From contig JAPZLL010000025.1 in the NCBI GenBank assembly GCA_036250225.1, positions 186,001-250,000 of the forward strand: a stretch of 64,000 nucleotides of DNA. The letters are read 5' to 3'. The position numbers and the translations under genes were made by a program. This document shows positions 40,881 through 51,777 of the stretch, piece after piece. The notes under the pieces are model-generated. The model did no database searches and was not told the origin of the DNA. It saw nothing but the letters and a program-made list of their open reading frames with translations. The first letter of the stretch is position 1. Each line of letters begins with the position of its first letter. The DNA comes from Cercophora sp. LCS_1 (Eukaryota > Ascomycota > Sordariomycetes > Sordariales > Lasiosphaeriaceae).

Positions 40881-43800
40881 ATGGCTGCCATCTGGTCTGC
40901 GATAAAGGGCACCGCTGCGTCAGACCACCCGCACGATGGCCTGCTCTCCAATTCCCATTCTGCGGCCAGCACACGGCCGTCGTCGTCGTCAAAGGTCCTG
41001 GCAGGGACGTCGCCGCAAACCTCGCCAAGATCACCAAGCTCGGGCGAGCCCCGGGGTGAGTCCACCTCCAGCCCCTTCCCGTCGCGCAGTGTGGGCCTCG
41101 TCCAGCCTCCAGTTGCAGACTCTGTTTTTATATCTATTCCCGGTCTGGAGACTGAGCGTCAGAAACTATCCGTCTTGACAGCGTATATCGCATCCATTGC
41201 GCCTTCTGGGATGGAGCCCTGGCCAGAACTCGAAGCTTACCCGTCCTCTCTAGGCACATCGAGTCCATCGACCGCAACACCACAACCCCTCACGTCGCTT
41301 GGTCGAAGAACATCGTCGGCGCGAGTAACACGAACGAACACTTCTGCGAAGAGGGAGAAGGACAGGGAACAAGGCGACGCCCAGAATGCAGACGAGCCCG
41401 TCGCAAGCCCGAGCATCGGCGGTGGCATTGGGCCTGGCGTAGCACGCGCAACACCCCCAGCGCAGTCGCCGTCCCCTGGATCTGCCCTCGACCCGTTGTC
41501 GCAGGTGAGTCGCCCCGTGCCTGCCCAGCACATACACGCGTATTGCGTTTCAATGAGTTTGTGCCGCAGGCGGACAGATACCATTTTCGGAGAGCGCTAA
41601 CCACGCATTGCCACGCAGCACATATACCAAAGGACAAACACCGACCACTCGATACCACATCGCTTGCGAACGGCGCATCCACATCCCTCGAGACCCGATA
41701 GCCCGACCCAAGTCGCTGAAGGAATCGTCCGGTCGAGCTCAGACCTCAACGCGAAGAACATTGCGCCGGCTGGCGATGTTTCCAAGGACAAGAGCAAGAA
41801 GGCCTCTTCCTTTCTCAGCCGCCTCGGTATGCGCAGTATCAGGAAGAAGGATGCCTGGGACATAGACTCCGACTCCGAGGTTGGCAGCGAGGCGCGCATG
41901 GATGGGATCAACGCTTTGGTGTTCAGCCAGTCTCTGGCCGGTCCCTTTGCCGGCGCTGGCTACACCCCGCACCACAAGGAGCCTCCGCGGTACATTCGAA
42001 CCAAGGCAAACAACAAGAAGACGCGGGAGTTCAACCGCATGTTCCTGGCCCAAGAGCTGGTAGGCACCCAGCCACCGAAGAACGAGGACGGAAGCGAGGC
42101 AATCGGCAACAGGAGCACCCCTGTGGTTACCGTGAGCGTGGCAGGGGCCAATGGCAGAAAGGTCGCCAGAACAGGGGGGGCCGTGTGGGCGACCGAGTTC
42201 AGCAAGGATGGCAAATACATGGCGACGGCGGGCAAGGACAATGTCGTGAGGATATGGGCCGTCATCTCCACGCCGGAAGACCGTCGGGCGTGTGAGGAAG
42301 AGGAGGCTGCCAATGGCGGTACTGGAGAGAGGCTTAGTGCGCCTGTCTTCAGGGGCCGGCCAGTCCGCGAGTTTGAGGGGCACAGGGGCGAGGTGTTGGA
42401 TCTGAGCTGGAGCAAGAACAACTTTCTGCTGTCGTCGTCGATGGACAAGACAGTCAGACTGTGGCACATGAGCCGGCCCGAGTGTCTCTGCACGTTCAAG
42501 CACAAGGACTTTGTCACCAGACTAGCGTTCCACCCTACCGACGACCGATTCTTCCTCGCCGGCTCCTTGGACACCATGCTGCGGTTGTGGAGCATCCCCG
42601 ACAAGGCGATTGCATTCTCTGAGCAACTTCCCGACCTCGTTACAGCGGTTGCTTTCTCCCCCGACGGAAAGACCGCCATCGCCGGGTTGCTGAATGGTCT
42701 GTGCCTCTTTTATGAGACTGAGGGCCTGAAGCTCCAGTCACAGATCCATGTGCGGTCGTCGCGGGGAAAGAACGCCAAGGGGAGCAAAATCACCAACATT
42801 CAGACCATGAACATCCTACCAAATATGTCGGGTACGATGGGTTCCACAAATGGTGCTGCTTCTCAAGCCTCGGCTGACGCTTCATCGCAAGGAGATGTCA
42901 GAGTGCTGATCACATCCAACGACAGCCGTGTCCGCATCTACAACCTCCGAGAGAAAACCTTGGAGGTCAAGCTGAAGGGACATGACAATGCGTGCAGCCA
43001 GATTGCTGCAACATTCTCTGACGACGGCAACTATGTCATATGTGGTAGCGAGAATCGGAAGGCTTTTATATGGAGTCTTAATGGTAACATGAGTCTGTCG
43101 CAGGACAAGGACAAGGCTCCATGTGAGTACTTTGACGCGCACGGCGATGTGGTCACCACTGCGTTATTCGCACCGACTAAGACGCGGATGCTACTCGGGC
43201 AAAGCGGCGACCCGATTTACGATCTATGCAACCCGCCACCCATCGTTCTCCGCAGTCTTGGGGAAACGACCAGCGCTGCCGCCAGCCAGACAGCGTTGAG
43301 CACCGACGAGGGCCACGCAGACACGGCATCAAGAAGGCCGGAGCCGAGTGCAGCCTACATTGCCCGGTCAACACATTACGACGGCAACATCATTGTGACA
43401 ACCGATGACACGGGCATCATCAAGGTTTTCCGACAGGATTGCGCCTTCACCAAACGCCGCAACGAGAACTGGGAGACGGGAAGCACTCTGAGCCGCAAAC
43501 TTACCGCACACGGCAGCATTATTGTGGGCGGCGGGCTCGGCCGGAGTGCTAGCATTCTCACCCGGACCAGTGCCAGCAGCGCCGCCCACAGCAGACGTGG
43601 TTCCCTGAGCCAGTCGGTTACCTCGGGCGCCGTGGCGTCTCCCAAGCTGCCCCCGCCGGCAACAAACTCGGACAGAATCCTCAGCTGGCGCCAGAGCATC
43701 GAACACAGTGGTGACAAGCGTCATAGTCTCCTCCATTACGAGGGTACGCCACCAGTTCGCTCGGAACGTTCAGCAAGTCCGGCGAAAGCTGGTCGAAAAC

Positions 43801-44534
43801 CTGGTTCCACCGCAGCCAACCTCGCGTCTGAAGCAAGAAGACAGCCCTATGCCGGGTCATCTCGTCCGGGCAGCACCCTAACGAGTCCCACGGCTAGTGT
43901 TTTCAGCAATACTCCCGAGCGGCCTTCAGTGCGGCTGATGAAAGACCGACCCAAACTTGACATCCGAGGGAACCCCACACAGGAGGACGACATGCCGATA
44001 CCCACTCCGAGTTTCACCTTTAGGCCCGCGAATGAGGATGGGCAGGGCAGTCCCACGGGCACAAGCGGTTCATTCTGGAACCTAGGGCGTTGGCGGGGAA
44101 AGGGCTCCAAACCAGGCCAGGTGGCGGGGCATTCACGGGCTCTCAGTAGTGGCAGTTTGCTCACGCGAAGCCGATCAACTATGGACGGAGGCGTTGAGGA
44201 ACGGGAACAGCCGACCAACGAGCAAGGTGGAAGGAGAAAGAGTCTTGGGCTTTTGAAGAGCGCGGGGGAAGAGGGAAGAAGGAAGTCAATCCCGCTGCCC
44301 CATGATGAGGTGTCGCACGCCAGCGATTCGGATGTTAAGTCTATCCCCACTGTTGGAGCTCCGTCCAGCGAAGTGGGAAGAGACCGATCCCCATACCGGC
44401 AGATATGGAGCGGCGGAGAAGACGAAGGGATTGAAGAGGAAGAGGAAGTCTGCGAAAAGTGCGGAAGCAAGGACTTCAAAGTCAAGAAGCAGCGACTGAG
44501 CTGCGGGCGATGCGGTGCTTTAGTCGGCGAGTAG
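40881..44534 (+). CDS. large WD40-repeat protein (WDR44/DGR2-like) with C-terminal zinc ribbon
   Basis: Two exons, 40881-41504 and 41619-44534, join in phase 0 across a 114-nt intron (GTGAGT...CGCAG): DPLSQ meets HIYQRT. The product has 1179 residues. Residues 1-390 are Ser/Pro/Thr-rich and disordered. WD40 blades run from about 394 to 820: AVWATEFSKDGKYMATAGKDNVVRIW, EVLDLSWSKNNFLLSSSMDKTVRLW, VTRLAFHPTDDRFFLAGSLDTMLRLW and more (each shown in part). A low-complexity region follows. The last 30 residues form a zinc ribbon (VCEKCGSKDF and LSCGRCGAL). Blade order and the disordered N-terminus match the fungal DGR2/WDR44-like family; WDR44 in animals is a Rab11 effector on recycling membranes. 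The fungal role is poorly known. The start ATG has a good context (agcATGGCT). Confidence 0.88.
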
Positions 44535-44743
44535 TACCGCCGACGGCAATGAGTTGAACGAAGACGAGAGACGAAACATGGGATGGGTCACGACGGGCGT
44601 TGGAAATGGGAACGGGAACAGGAACGGGGTTGCATAAATGCATTGCATTGCATTGGCGCGGCGTTAGGCGTAGACTGCAGATGAATACTTTTTTCGACTC
44701 ATCCCCTTCACTTGTAGTTCTCTTTCTCCATGACATGCATATC

Positions 44744-45151
44744 TCAAGCATCCGTCTTGGCAAGCTCCTCCAACTTGGCCGCCAACGCCGTCAAATTCTT
44801 GGGATCCGCACCCCGGATCAGGCCCACCTTGTCCTCGACAACCACCGCACCACCACCAGAAATCCCAGTCTCTGCCACGTCCACACCCGCCGGCTCACCG
44901 TCGACCAGGACGAGGAACGAAGGCATCGCGGTGATGCCGTATTGCCTAGCCACGTCGGGGACCTCGTCCACGTCCACCTTGGCGAACGCCAGCGCCGAGT
45001 CAATCGTGTGCTTCTTGGCAAGGTTTGCGTAGAAGGGCGCGATCGCTCGGCAGGGTGGGCACCATGTTGCTGTGAAGTCGATGAGGACGTATTTGTGTGT
45101 GGATTTGAGGATATCCAATTCGGACTCGGCGTGGATCTCTTGGACGGACAT
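44744..45151 (-). CDS. thioredoxin
   Basis: Encodes 135 residues in one exon. The redox site is WCPPC at residues 30-34, a variant of the usual WCGPC. It is preceded by YVLIDFTAT and followed by CRAIAPFYANLA. FAKVDVDEVPDVARQYGITAMPSFLV contains the cis-Pro (MPSF). After the core strand the sequence has an insertion (SGGGAVVVEDKVGLIRGADP) and a C-terminal helix, so it is ~25 residues longer than minimal thioredoxin. There is no signal or transit peptide, so it is probably cytosolic or nuclear. The Pro in place of Gly in the active site should alter redox potential; PDI-like CPPC sites are known in other thioredoxin-fold proteins. It is convergent with the WD40 gene, 209 bp apart. Confidence 0.92.
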   Translation of the reverse strand: MSVQEIHAESELDILKSTHKYVLIDFTATWCPPCRAIAPFYANLAKKHTIDSALAFAKVDVDEVPDVARQYGITAMPSFLVLVDGEPAGVDVAETGISGGGAVVVEDKVGLIRGADPKNLTALAAKLEELAKTDA

Positions 45152-45909
45152 TTTGGTGGTTTGGTGGTTTGGTGGTTGGTGGGGTCGCGATGGAATGGTC
45201 AGAGGAGAGTGCTTGGTGGAGGGGTTGATCCGGAGGGGTTGATCTGGAGGGGCTGCTTGCTTCTAAGGGAGCTGTTTTGAACGGAGGAATACTGTTGTGA
45301 TAATGGAGAATTGAGGATTTGAGATTGAGGATTGGGGATGGGAGAGGTTAGATTTGACTGGAATGCAGGGGAATGGAGGGAGCCTGCTCTGTGCGTTGCC
45401 TGGTGCTTGCTGCCTGCCTTCGTGGCTGGATGTGATGGAAAGCGCTCTCGGAGCCGCGCAACGTGGGGCTGAGGTTGCGAAGCGGGGTCGTTTGTTGAAC
45501 GTCACTGCTTCCGGGTTGCATTGCGACAGGCTTGGCGCCAAGACCGTCATGCACCGGCTGTGGGCTGCCGGCACCGCAGTGGGCCCCGAAGTGGGACGGG
45601 GACGGGCCAGGCCGGGATCTAATTTCGAGTCCGGCCGGCTTTTGGAGGCTTCAATTCCTCATCGCTGGCAGTTGACTGCTAGCTATACTACCTGGTCAGC
45701 CCTTTGTTTATAGGTGATTGAATACGAGTGATGGACATATGCGAGGACAAACTGACCAACGATGAGTATTTTCACAACCAAGTCTTTGCCAACGCCATGA
45801 AGAACTAAGTATTTCATTCAATCTACCATGAGGAGTGCTCTTTCTGGACATGATGCAGGCCTTTGGAGTGCGAGATAGCTCAGCCTTCCCCGTGGAGTGG
45901 TAACAGAAC
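45152..45909. other. intergenic region: thioredoxin promoter, HET gene 3' side
   Basis: Immediately upstream of thioredoxin is a TTGGTGG-type short repeat (about 45155-45180). The remainder shows only short frames without protein character. Confidence 0.55.
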
Positions 45910-47895
45910 TCATAAAATGAGCACCTCAATCACATCGTCCTCGTTCCGGCCACCTATCCACTCTCCGTCAGAAACTCCATGCACGTATGCCTCTCCAACA
46001 AGGTTGAAGAACCGCTGCGGTGCCTTTGGCGTTATCCCAAGAGGAGTCAGTTCGCTGTCGTCTACTGCCCGCAGAACGAACGGCACGCTGGCACCCTCCA
46101 GTACGCACACCTCATCGCCGATTTTGCTCTTGAGTGGCGCCAGACCAAAATACCCCTTTGAAGTGATGATCAAGCTCCGTCCAGAAGTCTTCGGAAGCAA
46201 AGCGAGCCGGATGGGCAGTAGGTACCGTAAGCGAGCCTCATCACCGGGGAGTTCACCGTTAGTTTCGTCCACCGGTATCTCCCTCCGCCCGAGAAAGATG
46301 TCCCACAGGTTATCCCACTCCTCGTCCCACTCCAGGCCCGACCCTGAATGGTCCCTGTTTGCTACCATAGTCCGCTTGAAAACGTCTCCCCTTGACAGCC
46401 CGTCCAAGCCACCGTCACCGCCGTACGGATCATTCCAACCGGGTTTCATTGCCTCCACTTCCCACTCTCGCACCCTCTCAGCCGTCTCCTCCATACGTTC
46501 TATGCTGTACCTCATTCTCGCCACGGCATCCGGCTTGTCATCCAATTTCATATGCCGATTCCTACTGGCATACACAATCCGATCCACCACCATTCCCTTC
46601 ACCCGCAGCGCCGAAATCTCGTTGAAGGGAAACATGGGATAATCCCGCGGAATCATCTGCCCCAATAACCGACCATCCCCGGTGGCCTTGAAACTCTTCC
46701 CCGACAAAAACGTCACATAGCCCGGTTTAAACCACTCCCGCCCCTCTTCCACCTCGGGCACATTCTCGGAAAAGTCCACCACCCAGCTCGGCAACGTCTC
46801 CCCCGTCTCGCCAACAGGACACGCCGCCCGACTGTCTACGTCGAAGCTCAGAAGCAAAAGACACCTGGCCGTCATCAGAAACCACATCATGGCCAACGTG
46901 TACACCTGGCTCGTCACCATCTTGTTTGTCAACGCCATTCCCATCATCTTCCTGTCCGCCTCGGTCCCCAGCCCCAATAATCCGTAAATCTTGTCCCGCG
47001 GATCTGTCGCGTCGAAATCGGTCAGATATCCCGCCCACTCGGCCAGCGTGCTCGGGCTACGTTCCGACGTGGGATCCAGCAGCCGCGCGCGCGCGTCCGG
47101 CCAGTAGGCAAGAATGGCTGAAAAGGGGTTTCGCAGCGCCATGGAGAAATTGGTTATGGTATTGACCGTATTGTGGATGTACTTCTCTTCGGCACGGTGC
47201 CAGCCGCGACGGACATCATCCAGGACCATGAAGGCTTCCATGGGGAGGACAGATGTACCGCAGCGAACCGTTGGCTTGGCCGAGAGAAGGGCTTCTTGGA
47301 TCACCCAGACACGGCTCCACCAGGGACGGCGTTGCAGGTCGGCTATGGCCTGGAGACCCTCGGGGGAGGGCGAGTTCTGCGGGCTGGAGAGATCGCTGCC
47401 GTCGAGGGCGCCGATGAGAGACATGGCAAGGTCTGAGGTGGGCGATTCCGGGCCGAGCCAGATGCAGGTTTCCGTGGCGTTTTGGTATATGTCGCGCATG
47501 AGTTGGATCTGGTGCGGTTTTTCGTCCGAGTGTGCTTGGTTGATGCAGAGGGCGTCGATCCAGAACGTCTTGGGGTCGGAGACATGGCGGAGGTGGTGCA
47601 GGACGGTGTGCAGGTTGCGGGTGATGGGGATGTTGTTTACGCCGTTGAACTGGATCGGGAGTCGGTCGGTTGCGTCGCCCCAGACGTATGAGAGGGCCGT
47701 GTAGTTGGGCTTGTGCGAGAGGTTGACGATGTCGGTTGTGCAGATGATGGGGTCATGGCGGGCGCCGGGGAGGAGGGTGAGGAGACGGATGTGATCCTGC
47801 GTCAAGTCGAGTTCTTGGTCTGTATACGGACAAGGATCCTCAACTTCGAGTTCCTCTAGACCCTTGGAGATGCTGTCCACGAGAGGTTGGTCCAT
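45910..47895 (-). CDS. HET-domain protein
   Basis: Encodes 661 residues in one exon from the ATG at 47895 (context tccATGG on the complementary reading, accATGG in the gene). The HET domain is canonical: IRLLTLLPG, YTALSYVWGD at residues 65-74, ITRNLHTVLHHLR, FWIDALCINQAHSDEKPHQI at about 111-130, and MRDIYQNATETCIWLG. RRPWWSRVWVIQEALL follows, with C/G around TVRCGTSVLP. A second block, DPRDKIYGLLGL, lies further downstream and is typical of this HET subtype, which resembles the het-6/tol type rather than the kinase-associated HET proteins at 22.8-33.7 kb. The C-terminal PFVLRAV/FNLVGEAYVHGVSDGE tail is also family-typical. An effector role in incompatibility is inferred from the family. Confidence 0.93.
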   Translation of the reverse strand: MDQPLVDSISKGLEELEVEDPCPYTDQELDLTQDHIRLLTLLPGARHDPIICTTDIVNLSHKPNYTALSYVWGDATDRLPIQFNGVNNIPITRNLHTVLHHLRHVSDPKTFWIDALCINQAHSDEKPHQIQLMRDIYQNATETCIWLGPESPTSDLAMSLIGALDGSDLSSPQNSPSPEGLQAIADLQRRPWWSRVWVIQEALLSAKPTVRCGTSVLPMEAFMVLDDVRRGWHRAEEKYIHNTVNTITNFSMALRNPFSAILAYWPDARARLLDPTSERSPSTLAEWAGYLTDFDATDPRDKIYGLLGLGTEADRKMMGMALTNKMVTSQVYTLAMMWFLMTARCLLLLSFDVDSRAACPVGETGETLPSWVVDFSENVPEVEEGREWFKPGYVTFLSGKSFKATGDGRLLGQMIPRDYPMFPFNEISALRVKGMVVDRIVYASRNRHMKLDDKPDAVARMRYSIERMEETAERVREWEVEAMKPGWNDPYGGDGGLDGLSRGDVFKRTMVANRDHSGSGLEWDEEWDNLWDIFLGRREIPVDETNGELPGDEARLRYLLPIRLALLPKTSGRSLIITSKGYFGLAPLKSKIGDEVCVLEGASVPFVLRAVDDSELTPLGITPKAPQRFFNLVGEAYVHGVSDGEWIGGRNEDDVIEVLIL

Positions 47896-48492
47896 GGCTT
47901 TACGGATGGTCAGAACGATATTGTCATAAGCTACGGGACGGTGAAGGTCTAAGGTCACATTTCGGGAAACACGGGGTTCAGCAGCTGGGCGCTAACGCAC
48001 TCGCTTCTCCTCACCGCCTGCATTGGGACCTTCCGGTCTCGGACATAGCTCACAAATCGGTATGTACCTTGGTAGCCGGGTGTGTGTTCAGTAACTTAAA
48101 AGCAAAAGCTTAGAGTCGTTCCAGATGCATAGTCCGAAATTAAGGTCACTACTAGCTGGACGTTGAGCCAAAGGCAAGCCCCCTAGTGCTGTATTAAAAG
48201 CTAAAGCGATTTAGTATATAAAGTGGAAATCTTGAAGCTACATACATCTCGTTTAGTCCACGAAATAACACCTATCGGGAAAAGGAAGGTCATTGCAGTT
48301 GCAAAACTTAGACCGCCACCTGCGAAGCTCAAAAAAATCTCGAAGCTTGTAAGTCAAAGAGCAAAAAAAAATAATATTCCACGACCTCGAACCCTAAGAA
48401 CTCTTTCACCTAAATACTGCTACTCTGATCCAACCACTCTCGCATCTCAGTTGCCGCCTGCCGCTATCGAGTCGCAAGCCAACGCGTCGACA
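47896..48492. other. A/T-rich intergenic region
   Basis: From ~48090 to 48430 base composition shifts clearly to A/T (words such as TATATAAAG at 48214-48222 and AAAAAAAATAATATT at 48364-48378), unlike flanking genes. It could be a remnant of a repeat or a mutated (RIP-like) tract. The frame of the F-box gene is open through it from 48223, but the stretch has no ATG start or protein character. No transposon feature was recognised. Confidence 0.5.
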
Positions 48493-48927
48493 ATGGTGCA
48501 ACTCAGTGCCTCCCCAATCTTGGATATGCCCAATGAGATTCTTCGAGAGATCTTTCTTCTCACTGAAGGGTTCGATCCACTCGGGTCATACACGTGGCCA
48601 AATCGAAACACTCGGGCTGGGCGCGGTGTCTCTCCTCAACGGCCGTGCCGAGATGAATCCGGCAAGCAGGCGATTCAAAGCTGCCGTCTTCTCTGCAGAC
48701 GCTTTTGGCAACTGAGCTCCGAAATGCTGGTTCGCTTCGTTCGCGTCCAGCACACTCTCTCACCCCTATCGCGCCTTGAAGAGATCCCCTGCCACCCTCT
48801 CATCCGCAAAGGCGTTCACATTGTCCATTTCGATTTTGGCACCTACTGGTACAGGCCGCCAAATGAAACCGAACCCATTCGCTTGGCTACAAGCATCCAT
48901 GCTCGGGGCGGAGTCGAGCCTCCCTAG
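48493..48927 (+). CDS. truncated F-box protein
   Basis: From the ATG at 48493, 144 residues are encoded. Residues 8-60 form an F-box: SPILDMPNEILREIFLLTEGF, then a loop, then IQSCRLLCRRFWQLSSEMLVRFVRV. The following SRLEEIPCHPLIRKGVHIVHFDF resembles the start of the substrate-binding region found after F-boxes in large fungal families. F-boxes bind Skp1 to bring targets to SCF ubiquitin ligases. Relatives are usually 400-600 residues. Here the frame stops at 48925-48927, just after this start, and no downstream exon was found. The 5' side is an A/T-rich tract. I think it is a fragment or decaying copy; an unseen 3' intron is the alternative. Confidence 0.5.
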   Translation: MVQLSASPILDMPNEILREIFLLTEGFDPLGSYTWPNRNTRAGRGVSPQRPCRDESGKQAIQSCRLLCRRFWQLSSEMLVRFVRVQHTLSPLSRLEEIPCHPLIRKGVHIVHFDFGTYWYRPPNETEPIRLATSIHARGGVEPP

Positions 48928-49423
48928 CCAAGAACCTGAAGAGAAAGATCGCACAAATCCTTTTACCTTGACTGCCAGCCCTGTGAACCTCGGGGTCTAA
49001 TCGGCGACACCAGGAACATCTTGTGGGGGCTTTTAGGACACGGCCAAACCAACCCCATGGAAGGGGAACTGATAAAGCCCGATATCGTCACAAATTGTTG
49101 TTGGCTTTGCATGAGGTTAACTGATTTTATTTTCCTGACAAGATTCACCAAGAATTCCGTGGTTAATTTGCCTGATGCGGAGTGCTGATCAAAGCGGGAA
49201 CAAACAGGTCCAAGTACTCCGTACCTGCCCGCCTAAGGTATGCAAGCGCTGGTGGCGTGCACGTGAAACTGCAGCCTTTGTCCCACCTCCCAATTGACCG
49301 CTCCCTAGCCAACCTCACCCCCTTTCGCAATGACTCTACGCGTCAATCACCTTTATTGCAAGGCCCATATCACTTCCAAGCAACACTCCGAAAATAGCAG
49401 TCGAAGAAGGAATTCATCTCGCC
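48928..49423. other. intergenic region, nothing recognised
   Basis: About 0.5 kb between the truncated F-box frame and the next membrane-protein gene. No sequence here continues the F-box protein in a recognisable way. No repeats were seen. Confidence 0.5.
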
Positions 49424-51574
49424 ATGTCGGATTGTCCGGAATCCGGAATGCCACAGTTTTCGCCCATGTTTGCCCTGGGACTACAGGCCCTGGCGGTGAC
49501 GTGTCTCGTTTCATGGCTCGTGTTCTTTCACGCTCGTCGAGGTGTCCCCGAAGGCGGCACCCAACCTCACGAAGAACAGCCGAATACCGAGCTATTGGCA
49601 ACAGGAAGGGACGGCGAAACAGCCAAGGAGCTTTTCTGGATTGGAAATGAGGCCGACACTGCCGATAAGCCTGTGCCTTTTGACAAGGATCCGTTCAGTA
49701 TCCTACACTTCCGCGTTGGACTCCCTCCAGGTCACGGCAACGAGCCGAGTTCTGAATCATGCAGTCAGCCGGTCGAGCTCGTTTTCCACTCTTCCTGGTT
49801 GCCGATCTCAGACACCATCTCCCTTCACATCAGCAACGGCGGTGTCTCAGCGTTCTCGGGTAGCTATCTGCGCCAACACCCGTTACGTGGCCGAGACCGC
49901 CCCGGACGATTCGCAGTCCGCGACGCAGGTACTATTCCGGTATATTCCCCGCACACCACCAGAGAGACCTGGTACACCTCTTTGATCATCATTGCTGCTG
50001 GGATATCGTTTATGAGTTTGGCTTTGGGAGTCACCGACAGGCTTGCTCTCAGAGCCAGCGACAACGCTACCCAGTTTCCTTGGCCGCAAGCGGCAGAGAC
50101 CCAGCCACTTGAGCTGTGGGACCAGGCATGGGAGGCGCTGGGGCATTGGGCCGAGGTGATGGAGCCCTTGATGCCAGAAGAGGAACCTCGCAACAGCAAC
50201 AACATACACGCCGCCTTTCACAGCCTGCCCAGCCCGCACCAGACCATCTCGGAGCTCTGTGGCCAGCTCTCCTTTATTTCATCGAGCACGTCGGGGGCAA
50301 ATGCGAGAGCGTCGGCCGGTAGCGCCGCTACTCGAGAAAGGATTTCTAAAGCATGCGATACAGCCGACTACAACCTGGACCAATTTGATTCCGACTGGGC
50401 GGATCTCCTATCCTACTTTTCCCGGGGATGGCTCAGGCGACCCATCCAAGAACTCTACTCGGCAGGATACAATACCAGCCGCTTCCAGTATCTGGAGGAG
50501 GAGGCAACCAGCACCGATGCAAGGGATGACACCGAAGACTCGCGATATGGTTTCTCCAAACTAGAGGGGGCGGGCGTTGCCGGCCCGGGCACGGGTACTT
50601 TCAACCATACCTTCAACAACCAGACGGCCCAACGGCTCTTGGCAATTGCCAACCCGTCTTTCCCCAGGCTCCGGCCCTCGGCCGCCAACATGACCCGTCG
50701 TCTACGCAGCTTGCAAGCACGAGCCAGCACCGCGGCGGAATCTATTGCGGCGGTCACCGAGCTTCTGCCCCTGGAGCTACGCGCGCATCGAGCAGGATAC
50801 CGCCCAGACGATACGCCAGACGCGTCCTTTGCAAAACAATGGGTCGGCTTCGACTTTTCCAGCTGGTGGAGCGGTGACGATACGGCGAGCGGGTACGGCT
50901 CCGCTGCGACGCAACGCGCGGCCAAGGAGGTAGCCCGGCTGCATGCCGTCGTCAAGGCATTCCGTGCGGATGTGGCGGAGAGTTTACGGCGCGCCACCGC
51001 CATCGAAGATATGTTAGACACGCTGGAGCGGAAAGTCACGGCGCTGACGCAGGCGAAGAAGCCGAAACGAGGCCGCACGGCGGCGGGCGTTTCGGACTTG
51101 GACGGGGCCTGGGTGGCGCTGGCGTGGAGGGCAGACTGCGCATGCGATGGGAGCGGGGCACAGACGTCCCACGTCATCACAGCGACTGCTACCCCGGTGG
51201 TGGTGGCATACTTTGTGCCGTCGGCCGAGACGCTCTTCCAGGGTATGAAGGAGACGTACGGGCTGCTGACGGACACGCAGGCGTCGGCGAGAAGGCGGCG
51301 AGAAGGCGCCTTGGCCGAAACGGACAGGACGGCGCACGAGAGGTGGCGTGAATATTCCCTTGAGCACGGAGGAGCAGCAGCCGTGGGCGGCGAGGAGGGC
51401 TGCCTTGATGTGTCCGTCGACGGGGATGGAAGTAGGAAGTGCTTGAGGCTAGACGAGATCGGAGCGAGAGTTCGCAGCAGGCTCCAGGCCGAATTTGGGG
51501 TGGGTATCCTTGTTGGTATAGACTTTGGTCGCGCCGCCGGCGCAGAGCAAGAGCCGCCACTGCTGGACGGGTAA
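49424..51574 (+). CDS. unrecognised two-pass membrane protein with coiled coil
   Basis: Encodes 716 residues in one exon from an ATG in good context (gccATGTC). A first membrane helix lies at about residues 15-36 (FALGLQALAVTCLVSWLVFF) and a second at about 184-205 (TSLIIIAAGISFMSLALGV). A polar domain of ~150 residues sits between them. The large C-terminal part (206-716) has several N-x-S/T sites and an Ala/Arg/Glu-rich coiled coil near 490-545 (KEVARLHAVVKAFRADVAES). A late segment is very Arg/Ala/Glu-rich. I do not recognise the family. It is convergent with the next gene (203 bp apart), which also combines N-terminal membrane helices with a coiled coil, so the two may act together; that is only an inference from position and build. 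Confidence 0.7.
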   Translation: MSDCPESGMPQFSPMFALGLQALAVTCLVSWLVFFHARRGVPEGGTQPHEEQPNTELLATGRDGETAKELFWIGNEADTADKPVPFDKDPFSILHFRVGLPPGHGNEPSSESCSQPVELVFHSSWLPISDTISLHISNGGVSAFSGSYLRQHPLRGRDRPGRFAVRDAGTIPVYSPHTTRETWYTSLIIIAAGISFMSLALGVTDRLALRASDNATQFPWPQAAETQPLELWDQAWEALGHWAEVMEPLMPEEEPRNSNNIHAAFHSLPSPHQTISELCGQLSFISSSTSGANARASAGSAATRERISKACDTADYNLDQFDSDWADLLSYFSRGWLRRPIQELYSAGYNTSRFQYLEEEATSTDARDDTEDSRYGFSKLEGAGVAGPGTGTFNHTFNNQTAQRLLAIANPSFPRLRPSAANMTRRLRSLQARASTAAESIAAVTELLPLELRAHRAGYRPDDTPDASFAKQWVGFDFSSWWSGDDTASGYGSAATQRAAKEVARLHAVVKAFRADVAESLRRATAIEDMLDTLERKVTALTQAKKPKRGRTAAGVSDLDGAWVALAWRADCACDGSGAQTSHVITATATPVVVAYFVPSAETLFQGMKETYGLLTDTQASARRRREGALAETDRTAHERWREYSLEHGGAAAVGGEEGCLDVSVDGDGSRKCLRLDEIGARVRSRLQAEFGVGILVGIDFGRAAGAEQEPPLLDG

Positions 51575-51777
51575 GGTATTGTAGGTACCTCCCGGGGCAG
51601 GGTCAGTCATGCTTTTGCCGATGCCTCGTGGCAACTTTGAGGTGGCATCGATATCTTCACGGTTCCCAACGCGCTTGGCACTAGAGGAACGATTACGGGG
51701 TTGAAACGGAGTGTGTGCATTGGCGGTATGGATTGGGCCCACTGAGGCGAGTGTCAACATCGCAATAGGTACATGTG

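Noticed and set aside
40421..41065. A 214-codon minus-strand frame over the start of the WD40 gene
   Set aside because: It is antisense to the Ser-rich N-terminus of a gene supported by its splice junction and WD repeats.
41047..41160. An intron with donor GTGAGT inside the first exon of the WD40 gene
   Set aside because: Splicing to the AG near 41161 puts the downstream sequence in a frame that does not reach the DPLSQ junction, whereas the unspliced frame does.
45863..46642. A 259-codon plus-strand frame
   Set aside because: It lies antisense to the C-terminal part of a clear HET gene and has no domain or start context.
50455..51276. A 273-codon minus-strand frame
   Set aside because: It is the antisense shadow of the membrane protein at 49424-51574, Ser/Arg-rich without features.
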